Origin: Candidatus Nitrosocosmicus sp.
Lineage (GTDB): Archaea > Thermoproteota > Nitrososphaeria > Nitrososphaerales > Nitrososphaeraceae
Assembly: GCA_030452275.1 (NCBI GenBank)
Contig: JAKDMR010000113.1
Span: forward strand, 1-6,817
Direction: 5' to 3'
Length of the DNA: 6,817 nucleotides
Shown: positions 1 to 5,789 of the stretch, piece by piece
Position numbering within the stretch: the first letter of the stretch is position 1
Layout of the letters: the number at the start of each line of letters is the position of its first letter
Made by a program: the position numbers and the translations under genes
Notes under the pieces: model-generated
Databases searched by the model: none
Seen by the model: only the letters and a program-made list of their open reading frames with translations
What the model was told of the DNA's origin: nothing

Positions 1-757
1 TTTTGTCAATATCATTACCAACGCTACTTTCCTTTTTAAGATACGATGTACCAATATCCTGGGTAGTATCCACCGTTATTACGTTAGGTTGAACAATCAA
101 GCTTCCCGAATATCTAGATTTACCTAATCCAATAACCTCTTTGTTATGGTTTAATAATATAACTTGTTGATTTTCTTTGATATCTTTGAAAAAGGAAAGG
201 ATTGAACTCCCCATTATGTCCCTCCCAAAAACTAATAGATTTTCAGCCTTAGTATTGACGATAACGTGAGGATAATCCATATTTTTATTGTGTTTGACTA
301 CAAACTCGGCAAAATTTAACTCGGGGGAGAACTTCTTATTCTTAATCGTGCCGATTTTCAAACCCATGATAACGGGGTTTAATTTTTTAACCACCAGGGT
401 ATCATATTTAACGTTGGAATGAACGAAAACTTCTGTTCTCTTTATGTTTTTTTCTGACTCAGTGAATTCATTACCATTTGAGTATCCACTTGTAGAGGAA
501 TGAAATCGTCCTTGACTACCGTTGTTATTTTTTTTAACCACATTACTACCATTCTTGTCGCGTGAATTGTGACGTAGAATTTTGTTTGGAACAGTATAAT
601 GTTTTGAAATGTTTATTTTTTGATCACTAATCGTGGTATGTAAAACCAGTGTTCGGATTAATATTCTTAGTGTTCCGAAAATTTCAAAAATTCCCCAATT
701 ATTAAAGGACCTTTTTAGAATTGTCTCTTCAACATTAGTTAAATCCCTAAAAGTCAT
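1..757 (-). CDS. Nip7-like protein with C-terminal PUA domain (3' end cut by window edge)
   Basis: The frame is open for 252 codons from an ATG at 757 to the left edge, with no stop. The N-terminus (FRDLTNVEETILKRSF) resembles the start of the Nip7 pre-PUA domain. Residues about 175-190 (LLVFGRDIMGSSIL) match the Nip7-type 'FG..hVlk..i' segment. Residues about 198-241 (VILLNHNKEVIGLGK, then VDTTQDIGTSYLKK) form an almost complete PUA RNA-binding domain, so few residues are probably missing. Nip7 and related PUA proteins bind RNA in large-subunit pre-rRNA maturation; in archaea PUA proteins of this kind are associated with NOL1/NOP2/Sun methylases. The ATG lies one nucleotide after the stop of the upstream methylase gene (TAAAATG), so the two are surely co-transcribed and probably translationally coupled; no Shine-Dalgarno is visible. 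Residues about 63-105 are an Asn/Ser/Gly/Lys-rich low-complexity insert, making the pre-PUA part longer than usual. The alternative is a generic PUA partner of the methylase rather than a true Nip7. Confidence 0.8.
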   Translation of the reverse strand, partial: MTFRDLTNVEETILKRSFNNWGIFEIFGTLRILIRTLVLHTTISDQKINISKHYTVPNKILRHNSRDKNGSNVVKKNNNGSQGRFHSSTSGYSNGNEFTESEKNIKRTEVFVHSNVKYDTLVVKKLNPVIMGLKIGTIKNKKFSPELNFAEFVVKHNKNMDYPHVIVNTKAENLLVFGRDIMGSSILSFFKDIKENQQVILLNHNKEVIGLGKSRYSGSLIVQPNVITVDTTQDIGTSYLKKESSVGNDIDK

Positions 758-758
758 T

Positions 759-1895
759 TTAGTTCGGTTTCTTCCTTATTTTTGCTATAAAAAATCCGTT
801 GGTGGCGTGGATATGAGGATAGAACCTTTTGGTATAGACCATTTTCTCGTCGAACTGGTACTTTGAAAAGCTTGTCAACCCATTCATTCCATACAGTAAT
901 GGCTCGATTTGTGCATCCTTGTGGTTGCTTAAGAGATGTTGTATTATCATCTCATTTTCTTCGGGCGCAAAGGAACAAGTACAGTATATCAAAAGTCCGT
1001 TTGGTTTCAAAACATTAAAACCAGATATAATCATTTTTTTCTGCCTAATACTGCATGTTTCCAAATCCACTAAATTACGGCTTTTCTTTCTAGAATTATC
1101 TTTCATAATAATCCCTTCACAAGTACATGGTGCGTCAAGCAGTACCCTATCAAACCGTAATTCAAGTTCGTTTATCTCTTCTGCCTTCATATTAAGCACA
1201 GCTGTATTTTGTACAAAACAACGTGACAAGTTAAAAAGTAGAGATGCAAGTCTGTTGGAGTTTGATTCGCATGCGAAAATTGCTCCCATATTATTAAGTT
1301 TTTGAGCGATATGGGTCGTCTTGCCCCCAGGTGCCGCAGCCATATCCAATACAACCAAACCTGATCCATCATGAATTTCTAACTCCTCTACTGCAATGCA
1401 AGAGCTCAAATCCTGAATGTAATAGTATCCTTTCAAATATTCAATCGTTGAACCTATACTAGGCTGTTTGAGCCCAAGGTCACTATCTTTGCTAGACTGC
1501 AAATCATAACCTTTTTGCATGGTAACAGCATCCTTATTGTCATTATCCTCATTATTATTCAGTTGCGCAGTCGTAATCCCAGCATCCTTGATTTGAATAC
1601 CCCCGAAACCAGGATTCTTTATCTCAAATACCTCTTTTAAAATTGTCTCGTTTAAGTGATATCCCTTGTCACCGAGTCGTCTTTTTAGTTCCTGCGGATT
1701 AGTCCTTAGCGTATTTACTCTTATGTAATAATGCAAGTTTTTACTATCATGGATATAATCTAGCATCTTTTCAGGATATGGAATAAAATTTAGAAATCTA
1801 GATATCATCCACTCTTTATATCCATATCTTTCTGATAAGAACCTAGATTGTTCGTTACCCGTTATAAGTACTGGACAGTCTAAATTATCATCCAT
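759..1895 (-). CDS. NOL1/NOP2/Sun-family RNA (cytosine-C5) methyltransferase
   Basis: This is a SAM-dependent RNA m5C methyltransferase of 378 residues. An N-terminal RNA-binding part contains YIRVNTLRTNPQELKRRL (residues 57-74), the hallmark segment of the RsmB/NSUN family. The Rossmann domain has motif I VLDMAAAPGGKT (182-193) for SAM, motif IV DAPCT (254-258) and motif VI YCTCS (304-308). By family knowledge Cys307 is the nucleophile and Cys257 assists product release; both are present, so the enzyme should be active. The C-terminus (KRFYPHIHATNGFFIAKIRK) is the usual family ending. Archaeal homologues modify tRNA C48/C49 or rRNA, and the sequence does not decide which. Residues about 112-146 are a hydrophilic Asn/Asp/Lys/Ser-rich insert between the two domains. 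The ATG at 1895 has no clear Shine-Dalgarno. The downstream Nip7-like gene follows after one nucleotide, suggesting a functional pair, and the RNase P RNA lies upstream on the same strand. Confidence 0.92.
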   Translation of the reverse strand: MDDNLDCPVLITGNEQSRFLSERYGYKEWMISRFLNFIPYPEKMLDYIHDSKNLHYYIRVNTLRTNPQELKRRLGDKGYHLNETILKEVFEIKNPGFGGIQIKDAGITTAQLNNNEDNDNKDAVTMQKGYDLQSSKDSDLGLKQPSIGSTIEYLKGYYYIQDLSSCIAVEELEIHDGSGLVVLDMAAAPGGKTTHIAQKLNNMGAIFACESNSNRLASLLFNLSRCFVQNTAVLNMKAEEINELELRFDRVLLDAPCTCEGIIMKDNSRKKSRNLVDLETCSIRQKKMIISGFNVLKPNGLLIYCTCSFAPEENEMIIQHLLSNHKDAQIEPLLYGMNGLTSFSKYQFDEKMVYTKRFYPHIHATNGFFIAKIRKKPN

Positions 1896-1966
1896 TCTAT
1901 ATTACAATTTATCAGTAATGGCAATTAGAATTAATAGATTTTCGAAATTTATTTGAAGATAAATAG

Positions 1967-2008
1967 TATGGGATTCAAATAGGAAAAGTTTCCATTATGA
2001 ATCCCATA
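1967..2008 (-). repeat. Long hairpin directly 3' of the RNase P RNA; possible 3'-end or terminator element
   Basis: Two perfect 11-nt inverted arms (TATGGGATTCA at 1967-1977 and TGAATCCCATA at 1998-2008) enclose 20 nt that carry a second short stem, GGAAA (1982-1986) with TTTCC (1989-1993). The outer arm begins 3 nt beyond the last base of RNase P helix P1, in the spacer before the methylase gene. On the minus-strand transcript the loop contains a U4 run. It could form or protect the 3' end of the RNase P RNA, or be a terminator. No long U-tract follows it, so the role is inference; the inverted repeat itself is plain. Confidence 0.55.
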
Positions 2009-2011
2009 TCG

Positions 2012-2310
2012 TGTGTCCTAGTAGTAACCCTCCTTTTGTTTTAAGCAAGATTTAGCTAAGCAGCCTACCTGAGTGAATGTACGGGTTCCTAACTCTGTTT
2101 GGCCTTTCTCCACCTAGGTCGACAGTTTCACTCCAAGATTGAAATCACTCAGATTACTAATCATCATTGCCTTTGATCTCAACTGGATCCTTTTCTATTT
2201 CGTTGCCAGAAGTCTCCTTCTAATTATCGCTAATTCAGGTGCCCGTAGTGAGGGAGGAGTTTCCTCTTCGTCATATATATTACCAGAAGTAACTTGCTCG
2301 CTAGCTCACA
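2012..2310 (-). ncRNA. rnpB: RNase P RNA, archaeal type A-like
   Basis: This is the catalytic RNA of RNase P, which cuts the 5' leader from pre-tRNA. Conserved regions occur in the right order: CR-I GAGGAAACTCC (2266-2256), CR-II GGCAACGAAATAGAAA (2207-2192), CR-III GAGTGAAACTGTC (2133-2121), CR-IV AAAGGCCAAACAGAG (about 2107-2093) then GGTAGGCTGC (2069-2060), and CR-V AGCTAAAT (2057-2050) with ACAAAA (2039-2034). Helices I could pair: P1 TGTG-AG-CTAG with CTAG-GA-CACA (2310-2301/2021-2012); P2 GAGCAAG with CTTGCTT (2299-2293/2049-2043); P3 TTAC/GTAA (2292-2280); P4 AAC-T-CCTCC with GGAGG-GTT, keeping the bulged U (2261-2253/2033-2026); P6 TACGGG with CCCGTA (2247-2242/2085-2080); P7 CACCT with AGGTG (2241-2237/2115-2111); P8 with a GCGA tetraloop (2235-2222); P9 with a GAGA tetraloop (2221-2208); P12 (2182-2174/2147-2139); P15 GAGT/ACTC. 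No P18 hairpin is present. Ends are set by P1 and are approximate. Confidence 0.93.
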
Positions 2311-2330
2311 AGTAAAAATGAAACTCTAAA

Positions 2331-2339
2331 GTTATTAAC
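2331..2339 (-). promoter_or_regulatory. Putative TATA box of the RNase P RNA gene
   Basis: GTTAATAAC on the minus strand lies 21-29 nt upstream of the first base of helix P1. This is the expected TATA-to-start distance in archaea if transcription begins at or near P1. The match to a consensus TATA box is moderate. Confidence 0.4.
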
Positions 2340-2529
2340 TTTCTTATCTACTAGTTGTTTTTTTTGTTGGATATTCTTTTTGGTTGAAGAAAAGACTAAA
2401 ATACTCTTTTCAAAGTCCAATAAGATTGATATCGAAAAATTCTTGAAACACTCAATTAACTTGTATTAACGAAATAAACCTTCCAATGTAATTCACACTT
2501 TAATGCGGTACTTTTCGCAGGATTTGTCG

Positions 2530-3060
2530 TTAGGAGTTGAAAATGTGTGGAAAATATTCCCTCTCTATCGTTATTATCTCATCTTGTCCTAGTGCATGAG
2601 AATATTCCTCCAAGATTTCGAAGTTTAATTCCAAAAATGTATGCCCCCACTTAAATTTATTTAATATTTCTCTAGACATGTCTTTGTAATTCAGAATATA
2701 CAATGCCGCGGATATTGCTTCAACCGTTGAAAGCATTCCTAGTTTGGCATAGTTGGTAGGATTTCCGGCCAATAATGCAGGAAGCTTTCTGTTATTAAAG
2801 AATTTTTTTGACGTATTAATTACCCGTGTTGCTAGTTTCCAAGAGCAATCAATAGCACAAATGCCTCTGAATTTTTTTATATCATTAGGGGTAACCATTT
2901 TTTCAGCAAAAGGGTTGAGTACCAAAAATGTGGTAGGAATCCTCCTTACCTCCTTAGCCATCTTAAATTTAACTAGCCGCGATGCAGTACACTTGATTGG
3001 ATCATCCTGCCTATACATCAGTACAGCCAATTCTATCGGTATAGCACAGGATTCACTCAT
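2530..3060 (-). CDS. Tsr3-like 16S rRNA aminocarboxypropyltransferase (DUF367)
   Basis: The protein of 176 residues carries the Tsr3 signatures in order: YRQDDPIKCTASRLVKF (16-32), LVLNPFAEKMVTPND (46-60), IDCSWK (70-75), RKLPALLAGNPTNYAKLGMLSTVEAISAALYIL (split as residues 91-104 and 107-123) and FKWGHTFLELN (136-146). Tsr3 uses SAM as donor of a 3-amino-3-carboxypropyl group to a hypermodified uridine/pseudouridine in small-subunit rRNA near the decoding site; it acts in the cytosol on ribosomal precursor or SSU. Length is normal for archaeal members and all key motifs are intact. The ATG at 3060 overlaps the end of the signal peptidase gene by 8 nt (ATGAGTGA shared in different frames), so it is translated from that transcript. 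A purine-rich stretch lies upstream but there is no well-placed Shine-Dalgarno. The 3' side opens into the spacer before the RNase P RNA. Confidence 0.93.
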   Translation of the reverse strand: MSESCAIPIELAVLMYRQDDPIKCTASRLVKFKMAKEVRRIPTTFLVLNPFAEKMVTPNDIKKFRGICAIDCSWKLATRVINTSKKFFNNRKLPALLAGNPTNYAKLGMLSTVEAISAALYILNYKDMSREILNKFKWGHTFLELNFEILEEYSHALGQDEIITIEREYFPHIFNS

Positions 3061-3673
3061 CTTTTAATTTTTCTTTCTCCTCTTCCTGTTTATCCTTTTT
3101 ACCTCCACGAATGAATGAATATATCAATAATCCAGCAATTACAGCCATAATAATATAGTTTACAGGGGGTTTCAAAACCTGAGGTATGATCCCCACCTGT
3201 GGGATGGTATAGATAACTTTCCCTACATAGTTCTCCTCTGTTATAGGAAAGTCTATTCCAGGAATGGAACATTCATTGGCATCTCCCTTTGTCAGAATTG
3301 TTTTTTCTTGTATAACTTCATTTATAGCAATTGGAGCACAAAGGATCACGTTTCCTGTCAAATTATTCCCGTTCTCAATGATAGCTGACACTCGGTGTAC
3401 AATAGTCTTATTTTCTTCCGTTGGATCCGAGGCCTTGAAAACGATGATATCTCCTAAATTCGCATTGGCAAAAGTGCTATTGTCTTTCTCCCAAACTATT
3501 ATCAAATCATTTACGTTGAGTACAGGGATCATACTACCACTTGCCACTACATAAAACGGATTAGAGTCGGCCAAAAGAGTCCTAATAGAAATAAAAGCTA
3601 TAGCAAATACTACAACTATGATTATGATTATCTTTATATCTTTTCTCTTGTTATCCTTGTTCTTTTTTGACAA
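3053..3673 (-). CDS. Signal peptidase I, archaeal/ER (Ser-His) type
   Basis: This membrane protease of 206 residues removes signal peptides from secreted proteins on the outer face of the cytoplasmic membrane. A Lys/Asp-rich cytosolic start (1-12) precedes a transmembrane helix (about 13-35). The catalytic region holds box B VASGSMIP with Ser47, box D IVHRV with His93 in place of the bacterial lysine, and box E TKGDAN with Asp131. A second hydrophobic segment (about 171-189) and a highly charged Lys/Glu tail (190-206) follow. The start is TTG: no ATG or GTG lies upstream in frame before a TAA, and the first internal Met is at catalytic position 48. No Shine-Dalgarno precedes it and a TATA-like box sits about 24 nt away, fitting a leaderless mRNA. 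Its stop overlaps tsr3, giving a two-gene unit. Secretion and rRNA modification have no evident functional link, so the pairing may be only transcriptional. Confidence 0.92.
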   Translation of the reverse strand: MSKKNKDNKRKDIKIIIIIVVVFAIAFISIRTLLADSNPFYVVASGSMIPVLNVNDLIIVWEKDNSTFANANLGDIIVFKASDPTEENKTIVHRVSAIIENGNNLTGNVILCAPIAINEVIQEKTILTKGDANECSIPGIDFPITEENYVGKVIYTIPQVGIIPQVLKPPVNYIIMAVIAGLLIYSFIRGGKKDKQEEEKEKLKDE

Positions 3674-3692
3674 CTTGTAATAAATAATTTGG

Positions 3693-3700
3693 ATTTTAAA
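3693..3700 (-). promoter_or_regulatory. Putative TATA box of the signal peptidase-tsr3 unit
   Basis: The minus-strand reading is TTTAAAAT, centred about 24 nt before the TTG start at 3673. That spacing predicts a leaderless or nearly leaderless transcript, which agrees with the lack of a Shine-Dalgarno. A second AT-rich stretch nearer the start (TATTTATTA) is too close to act as a TATA box. Confidence 0.4.
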
Positions 3701-3756
3701 CCTTACATAAACATTCTGTTTAGATCTTTATCCCTTATTTCATTTCCGTCGTAATT

Positions 3757-3772
3757 CAATACAAAAGTATTG
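3757..3772 (-). terminator. Small hairpin just after the proS stop; candidate terminator
   Basis: CAATAC (3757-3762) and GTATTG (3767-3772) form a perfect 6-bp stem around an AAAA loop, UUUU on the minus transcript, 2 nt past the proS stop. An alternative stem, ATACAA/TTGTAT (3759-3764/3770-3775), excludes the first. No U-tract follows, so function is uncertain. Confidence 0.25.
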
Positions 3773-3774
3773 TA

Positions 3775-5259
3775 TCAATATGCTTTTGCAAAGATAACGA
3801 TCTTATTTGCCTTTTTTCCACAATAAATACAATCCTTAATTACGTCATGCGTCGTATTAAGACCGGTCGGGAGGTCTTTTGAATCAAACGGGATTACCCT
3901 AATGTCTGCTCCAGTATTCTCTTTCACTCTGACTTCGCAATCTTCACTACCACACCAACCTGTCACTATAAAACCCGAATAACTATCCAAATTCCTCTTG
4001 AAATCGTCAAAATTTGTTATGACCTTTGTTTTCTCTTTAAGATAGGTTTCGGCTTTGCAATACAAATCATATTGCAATCTTTGAAAAATTTTCTCGATTT
4101 CTTTACTCAAATTCTCCATCGGGACAATACTTTTTTGTCTATTGTCCCTTCTCACTACCTCTACTTTATTGCTTTCAATATCTCTTTGTCCAATATTTAT
4201 TCGGACAGGGACTCCTTTCATTTCCCATTCGTTATATTTCCATCCAGCGGTAAACTCATCTCTTTGATCTACAAAAACCCGATAACCTAAAGATACTAAA
4301 CTATCTTTTAGTCTATTAGCATGTTCTTTAACTAATTGTTCATTTACATTTTTGTAAACTGGGATAATAATAATTTGGATTGGAGCAACGATTGGAGGTA
4401 AAATCAAACCTTTGTCATCTCCATGCACCATTATTATGGCTCCAATCAATCTCCAGGATATTCCCCAAGAAGTTTGCCAAACAAAATCTTCAATATTATT
4501 CTTGTTCAAAAATTTAATATCAAATGGTTGTGAAAAATTTAAACCCAAGTTATGGGAAGTTCCAAGTTGTAGCGCTTTTCCATCAGGCATCATCCCCTCT
4601 AATGCGGTAGTATAATCTGCACCAACAAATTTCTCTTTGTTGCTCTTGTAGCCAGATATCGTAGGAATGGAAAGGATTTTTTCAATAAAATGTTTGTAGA
4701 GATACAAAATTGTCATCACTTCATCCTCCGCCTCTTTTTTGTCGACGTGGGCTGTATGGCCCTCTTGCCATAAGAATTCTGAATTTCGTATGAAGGGTTT
4801 TGTTGACTTTATCTCAGCCCTCAGAGCAGTATTCCAGAAATTCATTTTAAGTGGAAGGTCTCTATAACTGGATATCCATTTCGGAAATATTGAATAAAGG
4901 AGAGCCTCAGAGGTAGGCCTCAATGCTAATTTTTCACTCAACAGAGAATCACCAGACGACGTTACCCAAAAGACCTCTGGATTGAATCCTTTGAAATGCT
5001 TTTCCTCTTTGTTTAACAGACTTTCAGGTATCAAGCAAGGTAAGAATCCGTTAAGGTGTCCTGTCTCTTTGAATTTCTGATCTAAATAGTTCTTGATGAG
5101 GTCCCAAATAGCAAAACCATATGGCCTGAGGACAATGAAACCTTTTGCAGATATAAAATCCGCCAGCCCTGTTTTTTCTATTATTTGAGAATACCACTCG
5201 CTAAAGTTGTCCTCTTTTTTTGCACTAATACCAAATTCCTTACTGATTTTCTGGTCCAA
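3775..5259 (-). CDS. proS: Prolyl-tRNA synthetase, archaeal/eukaryal type
   Basis: This class II synthetase of 494 residues charges tRNA-Pro in the cytosol. FSEWY (19-23) and VLRPYGFAIWDLI (43-55) are the typical N-terminal motifs. The catalytic core has LALRPTSEALLY (111-122), motif 2 with NTALRAEIKSTKPFIRNSEF (143-162) and WQEGHTAH (164-171), and motif 3 SWGISWRLIGAIIMVHGDDKG (split at 264-270 and 271-284) with Arg270. The anticodon-binding domain covers about 296-395. The C-terminal zinc domain has Cys436, Cys441, Cys477 and Cys480, and the chain ends in Tyr, as is typical for this subclass. No bacterial-type editing insertion is present. The start is TTG directly after an in-frame TAA; the next Met is at 139, inside the catalytic core, so TTG is the only workable start. 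Length and motifs are normal, with no frameshift. A TATA-like box about 30 nt upstream suggests its own promoter. Confidence 0.97.
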   Translation of the reverse strand: MDQKISKEFGISAKKEDNFSEWYSQIIEKTGLADFISAKGFIVLRPYGFAIWDLIKNYLDQKFKETGHLNGFLPCLIPESLLNKEEKHFKGFNPEVFWVTSSGDSLLSEKLALRPTSEALLYSIFPKWISSYRDLPLKMNFWNTALRAEIKSTKPFIRNSEFLWQEGHTAHVDKKEAEDEVMTILYLYKHFIEKILSIPTISGYKSNKEKFVGADYTTALEGMMPDGKALQLGTSHNLGLNFSQPFDIKFLNKNNIEDFVWQTSWGISWRLIGAIIMVHGDDKGLILPPIVAPIQIIIIPVYKNVNEQLVKEHANRLKDSLVSLGYRVFVDQRDEFTAGWKYNEWEMKGVPVRINIGQRDIESNKVEVVRRDNRQKSIVPMENLSKEIEKIFQRLQYDLYCKAETYLKEKTKVITNFDDFKRNLDSYSGFIVTGWCGSEDCEVRVKENTGADIRVIPFDSKDLPTGLNTTHDVIKDCIYCGKKANKIVIFAKAY

Positions 5260-5286
5260 TTAATCAAAAGATAGCTATGGATTTCT

Positions 5287-5294
5287 ATTTATGA
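5287..5294 (-). promoter_or_regulatory. Putative TATA box of proS
   Basis: The minus strand reads TCATAAAT, centred about 31 nt before the TTG start at 5259, implying a very short leader. It lies downstream of a U7 run that could end the preceding transcript. Confidence 0.4.
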
Positions 5295-5321
5295 AGCTTA
5301 TGCTGCCATTACTGGTACAAC

Positions 5322-5328
5322 AAAAAAA
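5322..5328 (-). terminator. Oligo-U (U7) candidate terminator after the 96-residue gene
   Basis: Seven consecutive A on the plus strand give U7 in the minus transcript, beginning 9 nt past the TAG stop at 5337. Archaeal RNA polymerase commonly terminates on such U-tracts without a hairpin, and none is evident here. It would separate this gene from proS. Confidence 0.45.
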
Positions 5329-5336
5329 TAACTATA

Positions 5337-5627
5337 CTACTCTAATGGGTCACCCTTGCAATAAACTACACCACTGATTCTACTATGAAAATTGCTACAA
5401 ACGTAGCACTGCACAAAGCCAAGCTCCTGTTTGAATACAGGACAGTCTATAGATTCTAGTTTCATTCTTTTTAACATTTTTGGACTGACACCCTTTAATT
5501 TTAGTTTACCCTTATCATCCATCATCCCTGAGGCCTTTAACTCAGCTTTAGCTCTATCACTTATTTTCAAGGTTTTTTCCACCTGCTTTATTGGAACCTC
5601 ATATTTCGTTTCCGGTGATTCACTCAT
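5337..5627 (-). CDS. Uncharacterised small Cys4 (putative zinc-binding) protein
   Basis: I do not recognise this 96-residue protein by name. The N-terminal half is charged and Lys-rich (KQVEKTLKISDRAKAEL, then DDKGKLKLKGVSPK), without signal peptide or membrane segment. The C-terminal third carries four cysteines, Cys62 (DCPVF), Cys74 and Cys77 (FVQCYVCSNF) and Cys90 (VVYCKGDP), spaced like a zinc-binding module; iron-sulphur binding is also possible. The compact end with intact spacing and a good upstream TATA box argue for a real, expressed gene. The ATG at 5627 is the natural start; only a weak GAG lies just before it. It sits upstream of proS on the same strand but is separated by 77 nt with a U7 run and a TATA-like box, so it is probably transcribed separately. 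A role in RNA or protein binding would be a guess. Confidence 0.8.
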   Translation of the reverse strand: MSESPETKYEVPIKQVEKTLKISDRAKAELKASGMMDDKGKLKLKGVSPKMLKRMKLESIDCPVFKQELGFVQCYVCSNFHSRISGVVYCKGDPLE

Positions 5628-5656
5628 CTCAATTAGATTTTATATACAGTCTAATT

Positions 5657-5665
5657 ATTTATAAA
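5657..5665 (-). promoter_or_regulatory. TATA box (TTTATAAAT) of the Cys4 gene
   Basis: The minus strand reads TTTATAAAT, centred about 34 nt before the ATG at 5627, predicting a leader of roughly 8 nt. The TTTATAAA core is palindromic and could in principle also act on the plus strand. A second AT-rich box, TATATAAA near 5640-5647, is closer to the ATG than the usual distance allows. Confidence 0.55.
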
Positions 5666-5789
5666 AATTTTTTTCCCAATTTGAGGAATAAGATGAAGTA
5701 TCTAGAAAACAGACATAAAGACTACAAAATTTTTGATTTTAGATTCGCTAGTATGTGTTGAAATCTGTATGAGATGTAATAGGAAATAA

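Noticed and set aside
633..866. Plus-strand frame of 77 codons spanning the junction of the methylase and Nip7-like genes
   Set aside because: It is antisense to two well-supported genes and shows no domain or promoter.
919..1305. Plus-strand frame of 128 codons
   Set aside because: It lies antisense to the SAM domain of the methylase, whose motifs are intact.
1967..2008. The GGATTCAAAT-like stretch considered as a tRNA T-arm
   Set aside because: No acceptor, D or anticodon arms fit around it; the arms form a simple hairpin instead.
2012..2310. Considered as SRP RNA because of its GC-richer, structured look
   Set aside because: It lacks the SRP helix 8 pattern, while five RNase P conserved regions and most helices fit.
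2504..2519. TGCG/CGCA hairpin 11 nt after the tsr3 stop
   Set aside because: Only 4 bp with an 8-nt loop and no U-tract, so not called a terminator.
2340..2529. Spacer between the RNase P RNA and tsr3 searched for tRNA, small genes or RNAs
   Set aside because: AT-rich, with no tRNA arms, no usable frame and no conserved motif that I could see.
2753..3554. Plus-strand frames of 104 and 96 codons
   Set aside because: Shadows of tsr3 and of the signal peptidase gene, with no features of their own.
4072..4615. Plus-strand frames of 72 and 67 codons
   Set aside because: Antisense to proS, which is intact across the region.
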